A stretch of 64,000 nt of DNA from Legionella spiritensis (GCF_900186965.1 NZ_LT906457.1:1266501-1330500), one strand, 5' to 3'; positions 47,716-56,980 are shown, counted from the first letter of the stretch. Notes: generated from the letters alone by a model not told the origin. Numbers and translations: made by a program.

Positions 47716-48927
47716 ATGTTAGGTAAACCATTTCAACTGTTGCAAAATCGAGCGTTTGGCTTTTTTACGCTCAGTTGTCTGCTTGCCATGTTTGGCAACG
47801 GTTTGACCTACATTATTATGGTCTGGGCTTTGATGCAATTTAGCACGTCTGTTGTCTCAACCGCACTTTTGATGACCTGCTTCTGGCTCCCTAACGTGGT
47901 GCTTGGGCCTTTTTTTGGCGTTATTGCCGATCGTTGTAATCGCAAGCATTTGCTGTTGCTGGCTAACGGCTTGAGAGCCATGTGTTTATTCGGGTTTGCC
48001 TGGTTGGCGCAAAACCACATGACGGCATGGTCCATTTATGCCCTGGCTGCTGTTATCGGAACTTTGCTGGCGGTTTATATTCCGGTGGCGATGACATTTG
48101 TCCGGGAGTTGCTGGCTGAAAAGGATTTGCTCTACGGTAATGCCGTGGTGGATATAGCCTATGAGATAGGCGCGGTTTTAGGGATGGGCAGTGCAGGTTT
48201 TATTTTGGCTACCACGTCCTCGTCCGTTTGTTTTCTGATCAACGGGGTGTGTTATCTGTTGGCCATGTTGCTGATTGTTAATATAAAATACCGCCGCAAC
48301 ACACGAGCAGTTGACGACAGGGAGTCGTTATTAACCCAGTTCATGGAAGGTGGGCGCTATATATTGCGTAATACCCCGCTTTTGCTGATATACCTTGTTC
48401 AGGGGCTGTTCTTTGTATGTATGATGACAGCGCCGGTTTTACTGGCTCCCTATGCAAAATCCGTATTGCATAGCAATGTCCGTGAATTCGGCTGGCTTGA
48501 GGCAATGCTTTCCCTTGGTATTATAACCGGTGGTTTTATCAGCCCATGGCTCGCTTCCCGCTTTACCATATATCGGGTTATTATGCTGCAGGTAGTTCTG
48601 GGGATGGTCTCATTTTATTGTTTCAGTCATACTCAGAGCAGCCAAAGGGCGATATTTTATCATTTTTTAATAGGTTATTCTTTCTCCGCATGGGCGTTAT
48701 TGACTACCCTTGCCCAGGAAATGACTGCTCTGGAATATCAGGGCAGGGTGCAATCGCTTTTTAACAGCGTTTCCGGTGTCGTTATTATTATTTTTTATTA
48801 TATTCTGGCGCACTGGAAAAACGTAACCATCGCCCGCCTCTATCTGGGAGAAATCGGATTATTATTATTTGCGGCAGGATTTCTGGTGTTAATGACGTTT
48901 CATTCCGGTCATCGCCGCACGGATTAG
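47716..48927 (+). CDS. MFS transporter (EntS-like efflux group)
   Basis: A 403-aa protein with 12 membrane helices. The conserved loop between helices 2 and 3 is GPFFGVIADRCNRKHLLL, and the first helix region is RAFGFFTLSCLLAMFGNGL. It fits the MFS_3/enterobactin exporter group, which exports siderophores or drugs. It sits alone with a weak ribosome site; no siderophore synthetase is near, so the substrate is not inferable. Confidence 0.85.
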   Translation: MLGKPFQLLQNRAFGFFTLSCLLAMFGNGLTYIIMVWALMQFSTSVVSTALLMTCFWLPNVVLGPFFGVIADRCNRKHLLLLANGLRAMCLFGFAWLAQNHMTAWSIYALAAVIGTLLAVYIPVAMTFVRELLAEKDLLYGNAVVDIAYEIGAVLGMGSAGFILATTSSSVCFLINGVCYLLAMLLIVNIKYRRNTRAVDDRESLLTQFMEGGRYILRNTPLLLIYLVQGLFFVCMMTAPVLLAPYAKSVLHSNVREFGWLEAMLSLGIITGGFISPWLASRFTIYRVIMLQVVLGMVSFYCFSHTQSSQRAIFYHFLIGYSFSAWALLTTLAQEMTALEYQGRVQSLFNSVSGVVIIIFYYILAHWKNVTIARLYLGEIGLLLFAAGFLVLMTFHSGHRRTD

Positions 48928-48985
48928 TATTACAGTTGTATTTTGAAAAGGATCCCTGTTTATGTACTCATTTTTGCTCATTGAT

Positions 48986-49050
48986 GGTCATCTTTGCGCA
49001 GGCGGAGATCTATTTTAACGTGGATAGATTCCCGATTTCTCGGGAATGAC
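48986..49050. repeat. Palindromic repeat family B, degenerate copy 4
   Basis: GGTCATCTTTGCGCAGGCGG and the distant partner TTCCCGATTTCTCGGGAATG make an imperfect form of the same palindrome. It lies between the convergent MFS and mutY genes. Confidence 0.55.
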
Positions 49051-49055
49051 AGAAC

Positions 49056-50147
49056 TTACCATTGTAGTACTAGCAATTGATTGAGGATATCCCGGGTTGG
49101 CTTGGCGAGCGCAAGACGGCTGGTTTCTGCCAGTTTGAACCATTTTCCGGTCGTTTCCCTAATCACCGGTGTATCAGCCAGCATGGTTTTAACTAACCGG
49201 GCCTTAATATGAAGATGAAAATGGCTGAATGAGTGTTTGATCGTCATAAAATCTTCAATACACGGATTTTGAAACCCGAAATTCCGGTCAAGATACGCCG
49301 CAGGATCATGATCGATATTCAGACTTGGCAGACACCACAGACTACACCATAGTCCGGTTGGCGGATTTTTTTCAAGATAGACATGCTGATCCGATCGGTA
49401 TAATAATAAAAACTGTTGATGTTGTACCGGCCGTTCTTTTTTAATTTTTTTAACGGGGTAGTTTTGTGTCTCGTTCGCCAGAAACGCGAGACAGGTTTTT
49501 TGTAACGGGCAATGATCACAATGGGGATTTTTCAGGGTGCAGCACGTTGCCCCCAGATCCATAATGGCCTGGGTATAGTCGGCACAGCGTTGATCCGGCA
49601 TGCAGGAAAAAGCCAGTTGCTGCAATCGTTTTTTCACCAGACTTTTTTCCGGCCAGCCATCTACCAGAAAATAGCGTGCCAGAACCCGTTTGACGTTGCC
49701 GTCTAAAATAGCCGCTTTACGCCCGAACGCCTGGGAACTGATAGCGGCAGCTGTAGAAGGGCCAATGCCCGGGAGACGAATCAGTTCATCCGCTTCCTGC
49801 GGGAATTCCCTTCCATAGTCCCGGTAGATAATTTGTGCGGTTTTGTGGATATTACGGGCACGGCTGTAATAACCGAGACCGGACCAGAGAGCCATAACGT
49901 CGTCTTCAGGGGCCTTGGCCAAAGAGGTCACATCGGGAAAACGTAGTATGAATCGGTTGAAATAGGGGATGACGGTTTGAACCTGTGTTTGTTGCAGCAT
50001 GATTTCCGAAATCCATACCCGATAGGCGCTGCGGGGATGCTGCCAGGGTAAATCCTTGCGGCCATGCTGATCGAACCAGGACAGGAGAGGCGTACTGAAA
50101 TGTTCTTGTAAATTCTCTGACATAACCATGTTTTGTTGCCATTTCAT
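49056..50147 (-). CDS. mutY: MutY, A/G-specific adenine DNA glycosylase
   Basis: A 363-aa base-excision enzyme removing A opposite 8-oxoG. The catalytic Glu is in WISEIMLQQTQV, the helix-hairpin-helix is LPGIGPSTAAAIS, the catalytic Asp is in ILDGNVKRVLAR, and the 4Fe-4S site is Cx6Cx2Cx5C (CTLKNPHCDHCPLQKTC). The C-terminal NUDIX-like 8-oxoG domain is present. Starts at M1, M7 or M9 are possible; none has a strong ribosome site. It lies 43 bases after the asmA-like gene, as in many gammaproteobacteria. Confidence 0.95.
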   Translation of the reverse strand: MKWQQNMVMSENLQEHFSTPLLSWFDQHGRKDLPWQHPRSAYRVWISEIMLQQTQVQTVIPYFNRFILRFPDVTSLAKAPEDDVMALWSGLGYYSRARNIHKTAQIIYRDYGREFPQEADELIRLPGIGPSTAAAISSQAFGRKAAILDGNVKRVLARYFLVDGWPEKSLVKKRLQQLAFSCMPDQRCADYTQAIMDLGATCCTLKNPHCDHCPLQKTCLAFLANETQNYPVKKIKKERPVQHQQFLLLYRSDQHVYLEKNPPTGLWCSLWCLPSLNIDHDPAAYLDRNFGFQNPCIEDFMTIKHSFSHFHLHIKARLVKTMLADTPVIRETTGKWFKLAETSRLALAKPTRDILNQLLVLQW

Positions 50148-50190
50148 TTTACGGCTGTAATTTCTGGATGCGATCAGTGTATAAGCCTTA

Positions 50191-51735
50191 TTAGTGAAAT
50201 AACGTTTTTAACTGTTGTTTTATATCCTTGACCGGTTTGGCAAGGGTTTCCTTAAGCCACATTCGGGTCAGCAGGGGTGTCATTTTCTTCAGGTTTGGAA
50301 TGACCATCAATTGATTCAAGGTCCCTTTAATAAGGATTGGGAAGCTTCCACCCATCATATCCTGAATTTTATCCGCTTTGTCATTATTGAAAGAGACCTT
50401 GGCCTGGATCTGAGATTGAACGGCGTAATCGTTCAGATTAAATTGGCCATTACCATTTAATTGCAGCCTGTTTGTTTGCAAGATAAACATATCGCTAAAC
50501 ACCGTGTCTTTGTCAAGACGGTACTGCAAGGTTAACAATTTAAAAGGTGTTTCTCCGTTGTAGTTCATTGGTGCGTCAAGTTGAGCCAGGTCCAATTCCT
50601 GTTGCGGATTTATGTTCCTGATTTTAAGTAAAGTACCAATTTTATTATTGATTTCATCTATGACTTTATTAAAGTCAATAGTAAGCAACGTGCCATCCCG
50701 GATGGTAAAATTACCATTGGCGGTGGTATTGCTCTGCCAGTCCGTGTTTTGCAAATCCGTCAGGGTGTGCAGGGAGAAATCAAGACTTCCCTGCAATAAT
50801 TTTTTCCCGGTGAGATTTTGTATCAGTTTGCCGCTGTTTAAATTGGTAGCCGTTTGATTGATAGCCAGTTTGTGCTGGGTGGTGTCGTAGCGGAGATCGC
50901 CTATGGATTCCCCATGATACAAACTGACCGTCAGAGGGTTTAATTGCGCGATGCCTTTTTTTAATTCCGCATTACCTTTTAGTCGGTCAAACCGGAACGT
51001 TTTTAACTCCGTATCCTGCAAGGTTAACTGTCCCGTCATAAATAATGATTTCAGGGCGTTTTCCGGGTTATGCAACAATCCTGCGGGCAGTTCAACCCGG
51101 CCTTTAAAATTCACTCTTGATTTAGCCAGTCGTTGCTGCAGTCTGGTTACGTCGAGCTTGCCTTTTAACTGGAAAGGAAACGACTGCTGTTGTAAATTCA
51201 ATTGCTCGGCGCCAAGCTGCAAACCGGAAATCGTCATCCGGGTCTTTTGGCGTGTCCAGATAATCTGTCCACGGCTCAGCATAAGCCGCGCTATTGCAAA
51301 CGATTTGGCGATATTCTGTTTTTCCTTTTGGGGAGCGTGATTGACTGGTTTGGATGTTGCCTGGGAAGGTTTGGCGTCGGAATTGATCCGAATTTTAAAT
51401 CCGTCCACTTTCAACTCGCTAAATTCAAGTTTGCCTCGTAGAAGCGGCGTTATATTAAGATTAAACAACAATTTGTCCAGAGTCATGGCAAAGGGTGCGT
51501 CCCCGCCGATGTCACCAACCTTGATCGATGTGATTCGGACTCCTGGCCTGGGAAACAAATGCCAGCTGATATCCCCCTCAACGCTGCTTTTTTGCGCTGT
51601 CAGCGTAGTAAGTTGTGAGTTCACATAGTCTTTTATGACTTCGGGTTTGATTGATTTGGCAATAATCCAGAGGGACGTTACAAGAATAGTCAGAATAAGT
51701 AAAAGACCAAGCAGCAGTTTTTTCAGGAATGTCAT
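50191..51735 (-). CDS. asmA: AsmA-family protein
   Basis: A 514-aa protein with one N-terminal membrane helix (about 6-28) and a long periplasmic beta-rich part ending in the AsmA C-terminal segment (RDGTLLTIDFNKVIDEINNK; TLQYRLDKDTVFSDM). AsmA-like proteins are thought to affect outer-membrane assembly or inter-membrane lipid transport. ATG 51735 is chosen because the in-frame TTG at 51750 is unlikely. It is co-transcribed with mutY. Confidence 0.87.
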   Translation of the reverse strand: MTFLKKLLLGLLLILTILVTSLWIIAKSIKPEVIKDYVNSQLTTLTAQKSSVEGDISWHLFPRPGVRITSIKVGDIGGDAPFAMTLDKLLFNLNITPLLRGKLEFSELKVDGFKIRINSDAKPSQATSKPVNHAPQKEKQNIAKSFAIARLMLSRGQIIWTRQKTRMTISGLQLGAEQLNLQQQSFPFQLKGKLDVTRLQQRLAKSRVNFKGRVELPAGLLHNPENALKSLFMTGQLTLQDTELKTFRFDRLKGNAELKKGIAQLNPLTVSLYHGESIGDLRYDTTQHKLAINQTATNLNSGKLIQNLTGKKLLQGSLDFSLHTLTDLQNTDWQSNTTANGNFTIRDGTLLTIDFNKVIDEINNKIGTLLKIRNINPQQELDLAQLDAPMNYNGETPFKLLTLQYRLDKDTVFSDMFILQTNRLQLNGNGQFNLNDYAVQSQIQAKVSFNNDKADKIQDMMGGSFPILIKGTLNQLMVIPNLKKMTPLLTRMWLKETLAKPVKDIKQQLKTLFH

Positions 51736-51750
51736 GAAAACCGACTTCAA

Positions 51751-52059
51751 AGATAAAAAAGACCAAGCATATACTTTACTATGAACCTGTCAAGTGTTCA
51801 AAATTAATTTCTTGTGTTTTAAATTTGATAATAAATCAGGCCTGTCGCCATGAGATTTACCGATCCGGGGAGACAGGACAAGATATTGTTTAGCAGACGC
51901 AGTAATTATCGTGAATTTAAAATTTCCATTATATCTTGCCATCAAATTATTTTAGCGTTAATCTGATAGTCTTCCCTTGAAAAAATTCAGGAAGACAAGA
52001 CGTTTATATTGCTTTTTAAGTTGTGCTCAGGATGAGTCAATTAAAACAAGGAGGGCGTC
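51751..52059. other. Intergenic stretch between divergent genes, no recognised feature
   Basis: About 310 bases between asmA and the next gene. I see no repeat of families A-C and no gene. It must hold promoters for both sides but none is clear. The end carries a strong AAGGAGGG ribosome site (52046-52056) for the 217-aa gene. Confidence 0.5.
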
Positions 52060-52713
52060 ATGCAACCAAGTCAGTGGGAAGTTATCATTCTTAAACCGAC
52101 CAAGGTCTTTTTATCTTTCCTCGCCTCTCAGCTCAATGACAGTAATTTGCCGGATCTTGGATTATTACACGTCGATAATACGGCTTATGTTATTCCAAAG
52201 CAGAATAGCGATGAAGCCACTTTAAATGAAATTGAACGACATTTTACAACCATGTTCCGGCATGAGATTTGCCGTTGGCTGGGTAACGATGCTCGCAATG
52301 AGATCGAAGGCAGCTTTCTGGATTTTTTATGTTGTTTTAAATTTGAGCTTCATTCCCAGATTGTTCTCATGGAAAAAAATCTGAGCGAAGGCAGGCAGCT
52401 ATTACGAATAAAGCCACGTTCCGTACTGTTAAAATGGATGAAATCGGCCGTTGAGGACGATCGTGAGCTGTCTGATGTTCTGGAAAAAATTAATATTACC
52501 CATCTGTCGGAAAATGCGACGGTTGTTGTGAAAAATTTTGAACACCTTGGTGAAGTAAAACCCTTTTTAAAGCATTACTACAAGCCTATTTTTGAAGCGG
52601 AAATGCTGCGTATGTGTGAACGCCAGGAACAATGGCCGGCGGTTGACTCCTATCAAACATTCAGTCGTTATTTCGCTGTGGATATTCACACTCAATTGAT
52701 TCATTTGCACTAG
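52060..52713 (+). CDS. Conserved hypothetical cytoplasmic protein
   Basis: A 217-aa soluble protein with no signal peptide and no motif I recognise. It is rich in helices and charged residues (for example HFTTMFRHEICRWLG and PVYKP-like ends). The start follows a near-ideal AAGGAGGG. The next gene begins 12 bases after the stop with its own GGGAGG site, so the two are an operon. Function unknown. Confidence 0.65.
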   Translation: MQPSQWEVIILKPTKVFLSFLASQLNDSNLPDLGLLHVDNTAYVIPKQNSDEATLNEIERHFTTMFRHEICRWLGNDARNEIEGSFLDFLCCFKFELHSQIVLMEKNLSEGRQLLRIKPRSVLLKWMKSAVEDDRELSDVLEKINITHLSENATVVVKNFEHLGEVKPFLKHYYKPIFEAEMLRMCERQEQWPAVDSYQTFSRYFAVDIHTQLIHLH

Positions 52714-52725
52714 GGAGGTTGAGTT

Positions 52726-53589
52726 ATGGAACCTGTCACTATAGCTATAATCTGTGCGTCGGTGTTTGGTGTTGTTGGTATTCTGGCCGCCTTTATTCGG
52801 CAATTACTGTTAAGTCGGGATAAAAATCTTAATGATCAGGCGCAACAACGGGCACTGGATCAGGAAGCGAGGGAGCTGGAAAAGCTGCGACTGCAAATGT
52901 CCAGCAACAAGCGCTTTGACTCACATTATCAGGTACTGGGATCCAATAAGGAGGCGATTCAGTATCTTGATCAGAAAATAGACGAAATACTGAGAAAAAA
53001 AGAAGAATTGATTCAACGCTATGCGCAAGTTGCCTTGAAAGAGTCATCGTCGATAGTTTCCAATGGGCCGGTGCAGACTCGCAAGGATGCCTGTGATGAA
53101 TTGAAACAGGAAATAAGCAAGGAACTTGCGCGCTATGACGGGGAACTGGAAAAATTACAAACAAGGCGGGCTTCCTTGTGGGACAATCATTTCGAATTGC
53201 AGAATTATCTTCTTGAGCAGGAAAAACAGCGCAACGAGCATATGGATTCCATTTTTGAGCGTCATTCAGGACTGCTGGAAAAAATCTATTTACGTCATAA
53301 CCATAACAGTGAAAATATTGCCAAACAAACGATTGATTCCTCAACCCAGACTTTCAAATCGGCCTTAATGGCACCCATTGAATTCCTGTTGGGATTTTTT
53401 AAAATATCAACTGGTATCAACCTGGAGCAGAGCAGTAAGGAAAAAGAAACCAGGCAGGATGTTTCGGATACTGAGTCGGATATTAATGATCTGGAAGATG
53501 ATACGGACTCCATTGATTATGACGACGGCTGGTCCGATGATGAAACGCTGGAGGATTATCGTAAAAAATGGATCGAATCGCCCGCTTGA
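52726..53589 (+). CDS. Membrane-anchored coiled-coil protein with acidic tail
   Basis: A 287-aa protein. Residues about 5-28 are a membrane helix (IAIICASVFGVVGILAAF). Residues about 35-190 are charged and likely coiled-coil (QRALDQEARELEKLRLQM; EILRKKEELIQRYAQ; EQEKQRNEHMDSIFER). The last 50 residues are very acidic (DVSDTESDINDLEDD then TDSIDYDDGWSDDETL). It is encoded with the 217-aa gene, 12 bases apart. Not a recognised family; a scaffold or a translocated protein are both possible. Confidence 0.65.
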   Translation: MEPVTIAIICASVFGVVGILAAFIRQLLLSRDKNLNDQAQQRALDQEARELEKLRLQMSSNKRFDSHYQVLGSNKEAIQYLDQKIDEILRKKEELIQRYAQVALKESSSIVSNGPVQTRKDACDELKQEISKELARYDGELEKLQTRRASLWDNHFELQNYLLEQEKQRNEHMDSIFERHSGLLEKIYLRHNHNSENIAKQTIDSSTQTFKSALMAPIEFLLGFFKISTGINLEQSSKEKETRQDVSDTESDINDLEDDTDSIDYDDGWSDDETLEDYRKKWIESPA

Positions 53590-53649
53590 TCAAGGATTCC
53601 ATCCAATTTCGTATTGAACGGGTGACTTGCCATATATGTTCGTTATTTT

Positions 53650-53675
53650 ATTGGGTTGTCGATTGATAACCCAAT
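53650..53675. repeat. 26-nt palindrome, copy 1
   Basis: ATTGGGTTGTCGATTGATAA then CCCAAT: arms ATTGGGTT/AACCCAAT with a partly paired centre. A second 26-nt version with a fully paired centre lies at 56565-56590. It lies downstream of the coiled-coil gene and may fold in RNA, but no U-run follows. Confidence 0.6.
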
Positions 53676-53838
53676 TGGCGAATCGGATTGACTCACCGTG
53701 TTTCTCAATAAATACTCTTCGCTTTTTGCTGAAAAATAGTACAATAAATTTTGAAATAGTATCATCACGAACTTTTTTATTGGTCAAAAGCATTAAAATA
53801 GTGCATAATTCAACCAAGACAGTTAACGGATGAGCTAA

Positions 53839-54162
53839 GTGGTTTATATTCAACGTGATAAACAAGGTAATGTGTTCTCCATTTGCGAGCATGGACAGCC
53901 GGGAGATGAGCAACTTGATCTCGATCACCCCGATGTCATTGCGTTCCTGCATCGTTGTGAAGGAGAAGAAAAATTCAAATTACTTCAATCTGATTTACAA
54001 TTGATTAGGGTTGTAGAGGATTTGATTGATGTCTTGATTAGTAAAAATATTATTACAATAACTGATTTTCCGCAGTCCGTTATTGAGAAATTATTAGCAC
54101 GCCAGAGCTTCCGTAAACGATTAACTGGTTCTATAGGTATGGAGTTTGAGGATGATCAATAA
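53839..54162 (+). CDS. Small conserved protein (annotated in databases as tryptophan synthase subunit beta-like)
   Basis: A 107-aa acidic protein (MVYIQRDKQGNVFSICEHGQ; IRVVEDLIDVLISKNIITIT; DFPQSVIEKLLARQSFRKRL). It matches a short family in Pseudomonas and relatives known by a misleading tryptophan-synthase name; no enzyme motif is present. The start is GTG 53839 with GGATGAG upstream. The stop overlaps the protease gene by 11 bases, so the two are linked. Confidence 0.7.
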   Translation: MVYIQRDKQGNVFSICEHGQPGDEQLDLDHPDVIAFLHRCEGEEKFKLLQSDLQLIRVVEDLIDVLISKNIITITDFPQSVIEKLLARQSFRKRLTGSIGMEFEDDQ

Positions 54163-55222
54163 GTTTTCCCGTTTTTTCCTGTTTGTTATCTGTGTGTTTT
54201 CAGTTGTTTCCTTATATGCGTCCGAACAGGACGATATGCTGGCCAGCGAAAAAAACACCATCGACATTTTTCAAAAATTTTCTCCCAAGGTTGTTTTTGT
54301 TCACCGTTTGTCCGAGGTTGCCAACCACTCTTATGAAAAAATGCACGTCACAACCGGTGCCGGCTCCGGCATTATCTGGGATGCCCAGGGACATATCGTG
54401 ACCAATTTTCATGTCATCAAAGACGCAGACAAGTTAATGATCACCATAGATAATAAAACGGTGCCGGCGCGAGTCATCGGTGCCGAGCCACGTAAAGATA
54501 TTGCCGTTTTACAAATTGCGTCGCCCAAAGCGTTACAGTCTCTGAAATCGTTTACCCCTTTTACGATGGCGTCGACTAATAATCTCCAGGTTGGTCAAAA
54601 AGTTATAGCTATCGGTAATCCTTTTGGATTGGATCATAGTTTGACGGTAGGTGTCATTTCAGCGCTAGGCCGTCAGGTTCCGGGAATTGGCGGCGTAACT
54701 ATCCGGGATATGATTCAAACGGACGCCTCAATTAATCCGGGTAATTCCGGAGGGCCTTTGCTGGACAGTAAAGGCCGCTTGCTTGGTATGAATACGGTTA
54801 TCTATTCCAATTCCGGGGCTTCGGCCGGTGTCGGTTTTGCCGTTCCTTCCGACGATATCCAGCGCATTGTGCCACAACTGATTAAAAATGGGCGTGTGAT
54901 TTTATCCGGTTTGGGTATACATCGTGTGGAGCCAGGTATTGCTTCCCGATTAGGGGTGAGAAAGGGAATACTGATCGCGGAAGTTCTGCCGAACACCCCG
55001 GCTGCGGGAATTGGTTTAAGGGGCACACACCGCGATGGCTGGGGGCGGATTCAGCTAGGGGATGTGATAGTGGCTTTGAATGGGCATCCTGTGCGCAATT
55101 ATGATGATCTTTATAATTTGTTAACGGACATTAAAGTGGGTGAGCGTGTTACCCTGACTGTCAACAGGCATAATAAAATGATCAATTACAAAATAAAAAC
55201 CATCGACATCGCTGCGTATTAG
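54152..55222 (+). CDS. HtrA/DegP-like S1C serine protease with one PDZ domain
   Basis: A 356-aa periplasmic protease: signal peptide about 1-24 (FFLFVICVFSVVSLYA), trypsin-like domain with the triad His in TNFHVI, Asp in RKDIAVL and Ser in NPGNSGGPLL, then a single PDZ domain (GLGIHRVEPG; GDVIVALNGHPVRNYDDL). One PDZ, not two, makes it DegS-like in layout, but a cleavable signal is likely. ATG 54152 is chosen (GGAG seven bases before). Confidence 0.9.
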   Translation: MINKFSRFFLFVICVFSVVSLYASEQDDMLASEKNTIDIFQKFSPKVVFVHRLSEVANHSYEKMHVTTGAGSGIIWDAQGHIVTNFHVIKDADKLMITIDNKTVPARVIGAEPRKDIAVLQIASPKALQSLKSFTPFTMASTNNLQVGQKVIAIGNPFGLDHSLTVGVISALGRQVPGIGGVTIRDMIQTDASINPGNSGGPLLDSKGRLLGMNTVIYSNSGASAGVGFAVPSDDIQRIVPQLIKNGRVILSGLGIHRVEPGIASRLGVRKGILIAEVLPNTPAAGIGLRGTHRDGWGRIQLGDVIVALNGHPVRNYDDLYNLLTDIKVGERVTLTVNRHNKMINYKIKTIDIAAY

Positions 55223-55257
55223 GTACCGTTGAGTTTTTATTCCCTGAATGTAAAAAT

Positions 55258-55286
55258 CGGGTTGGGTTGCCACAGCAACCAACCCG
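55258..55286 (-). terminator. Rho-independent terminator of pyrE
   Basis: CGGGTTGGGTTGCCACAGCA then ACCAACCCG folds into a 12-bp stem with one bulged G. On the minus strand it is followed by a run of five T, which fits pyrE termination. On the plus strand A follows, so it is a poor terminator for the protease gene. Confidence 0.7.
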
Positions 55287-55334
55287 TAAAAAAGAACCAG
55301 TAATTGTTATTCTGATCTAACAGACGTCATCCTG

Positions 55335-55973
55335 TTATAAATTGTAACCATATTGTTTTTGATAGGCTTTCATGCGTTCCACTTCTCTGTCGGCACCTTC
55401 CGCAATCAGATAGTCAACCAAATCAAAAAAGGTGATGACGGACAACACCTTAATGCCCTGAGCTTCAATCTCATCCACTGCGGATCGATCGGTGATACCG
55501 CGCTCGCACCGATTCATGGCAATAACGACGGTAGTCAGATTTCCGCCATGTGCTTTAATATGTTCCTGCGATTCCCGAAACGCGGTGCCTGCCGAAATGA
55601 CATCATCAATCATTACAGTATTGCCTTGTAGCGGGGCGCCAATGAGTTGGCCGCCTTCACCATGATCTTTTGTTTCCTTTCGGTTAAACGTCACCGTCGT
55701 ATTAACGCCACGCTCGGCCAGAGCAATCGCTGTCGCTGTCGCAAGAGGCAAGCCTTTGTAGGCCGGTCCAAACAAATGCTGAAATTCGATTTGATTATCC
55801 AGGAGCGTTTTGGCATAAAAATGTCCAATATGACGCAGGGAGTCTCCTTGATAAAACATACCCGCATTAAAAAAATAGGGGCTTTTTCGACCTGATTTCA
55901 AGGTGAATTCACCAAATTTAAGAACATCGCAGGCTAGCGCCATCCGAATAAAAGCAGGTTTTGAGTATTCCAT
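55335..55973 (-). CDS. pyrE: PyrE, orotate phosphoribosyltransferase
   Basis: A 212-aa type I phosphoribosyltransferase, one residue shorter than in E. coli. The PRPP site is [16 protein letters not shown], and the other motifs are [13 protein letters not shown] and [13 protein letters not shown] (mobile loop). It makes OMP from orotate in pyrimidine synthesis. AGGA fits the ATG at 55973. Confidence 0.96.
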   Translation of the reverse strand: MEYSKPAFIRMALACDVLKFGEFTLKSGRKSPYFFNAGMFYQGDSLRHIGHFYAKTLLDNQIEFQHLFGPAYKGLPLATATAIALAERGVNTTVTFNRKETKDHGEGGQLIGAPLQGNTVMIDDVISAGTAFRESQEHIKAHGGNLTTVVIAMNRCERGITDRSAVDEIEAQGIKVLSVITFFDLVDYLIAEGADREVERMKAYQKQYGYNL

Positions 55974-56030
55974 TTGGATATCCTGTACTAATTAAAAATA
56001 ATAAATGACATCACTTCTTTAAAAAAATCG

Positions 56031-56058
56031 TTAACAATCAATAAAAAACTGATATGCT
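56031..56058 (+). promoter_or_regulatory. Candidate promoter of the cold-shock gene
   Basis: TTAACA (56031-56036) and TATGCT (56053-56058) are 16 bases apart. The predicted RNA would start about 56065, giving a leader of about 190 bases before the ATG at 56259. Confidence 0.4.
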
Positions 56059-56065
56059 AATCACA

Positions 56066-56085
56066 GTGCCAGGTTGATTTGGCAC
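56066..56085 (+). promoter_or_regulatory. Hairpin at the 5' end of the cold-shock leader
   Basis: GTGCCAGGTTGATTTGGCAC folds into a 6-bp stem with an 8-base loop at the likely start of the transcript. Long structured leaders are known to control cold-shock mRNAs. A decayed IS5-like end (CAGGCTCCGTGAACAACAT, about 56169) also lies in the leader. Confidence 0.35.
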
Positions 56086-56258
56086 GAGAAATGACATTGT
56101 AGCGCAAATTTAATAACAATAACGCTAAATTTTGATGCCTTTGTTTTTAAATTGTTCTGCAATGGATACCAGGCTCCGTGAACAACATGTTTTTACTGAG
56201 CCTAGAGTGTTAGATCTGCCTTCCAGGTAGAAAAGCTTAAGACAAAGGGGATAAGTGA

Positions 56259-56474
56259 ATGTCGCAAAGAGAAAGTGGCCATGTTAAGTGGTTCAATGAA
56301 AAAAAAGGATTTGGATTTATTGTCAATCAACAAGGTGATGACATTTTTGTGCATTACAAAGATATTCAAGGTTCCGGATTTAAAACATTGCATGAAAACG
56401 ATCCGGTAACGTTTATTCTTGATAAGGGTCCTAAAGGATTGAAAGCCCAGGATGTTATTGTTGTCTCTGAATAA
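56259..56474 (+). CDS. Cold-shock domain protein (Csp family)
   Basis: A 71-aa single cold-shock domain: RNP1 is KGFGFI, RNP2 is DIFVHY, preceded by [11 protein letters not shown]. Binds single-stranded RNA or DNA and melts RNA structure. AAGGGG lies before the ATG. Whether it is cold-induced cannot be told from the sequence. Confidence 0.95.
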   Translation: MSQRESGHVKWFNEKKGFGFIVNQQGDDIFVHYKDIQGSGFKTLHENDPVTFILDKGPKGLKAQDVIVVSE

Positions 56475-56515
56475 ATCTCATCCTGTAAATAACAAGATAT
56501 TGATGCCGGATCATT

Positions 56516-56545
56516 TTGTCGGGCTTGCAATGGGAAACCCGACAA
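56516..56545 (+). terminator. Hairpin downstream of the cold-shock gene
   Basis: TTGTCGGG and CCCGACAA make an 8-bp stem with a 14-base loop 42 bases after the csp stop. No T-run follows, so the terminator role is uncertain. Confidence 0.4.
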
Positions 56546-56564
56546 GATAAATCCGTGCATCCAG

Positions 56565-56590
56565 ATTGGGTTGCCAATTGGCAACCCAAT
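56565..56590. repeat. 26-nt palindrome, copy 2 (perfect)
   Basis: ATTGGGTTGCCAATTGGCAA then CCCAAT is a perfect palindrome. Its outer 9-base and 8-base ends are the same as copy 1 at 53650. The pyrE terminator has a related stem (GGGTTG-TTGC). It is a possible operator, repeat or hairpin. Confidence 0.65.
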
Positions 56591-56980
56591 TTACAAAAAA
56601 ATAAACAAGTCACGCATATTTTTTTACAGCCAGGAAAAGCAACGTGTACTGACCCTGTTATTTACAGAATGAAGAATACCCTGGATTCTATCACGATTCG
56701 CTTGACCGTTCCGGTATGGAGCCGTTATCATTCGCGCTTGGATAATCGGTTAAATTTAGTTCAAACTCATTATCAACGTATTTTGTAAAGCCGTTCAACA
56801 GGCTCTGTTATTGTGTTGGCAATGGATCACTCAGGCAGTATGAGCGTTTGCTGGTAAGGCTATGTGACGTAGTCAGTGTCCGATTGGTTAAGACAAATAC
56901 CAGGGTGATATGAGTGGTGAACGGATGACAGGCGCAAAGGAATTATTATTGAGACGATAATACCAGGTGGAGAAACGGGA
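56591..56980. other. Gap between palindrome copy 2 and the SDR gene, no supported gene
   Basis: A 90-residue ORF (56516-56788) crosses this stretch but has no family features and starts inside the hairpin region, so I do not call it. The end has the ribosome site GGAG and GGGA for the next gene. Nothing else is recognised. Confidence 0.45.

Noticed and set aside
56516..56788. 90-codon ORF after the cold-shock gene
   Set aside because: It runs over two hairpins, has no ribosome site and no family features.
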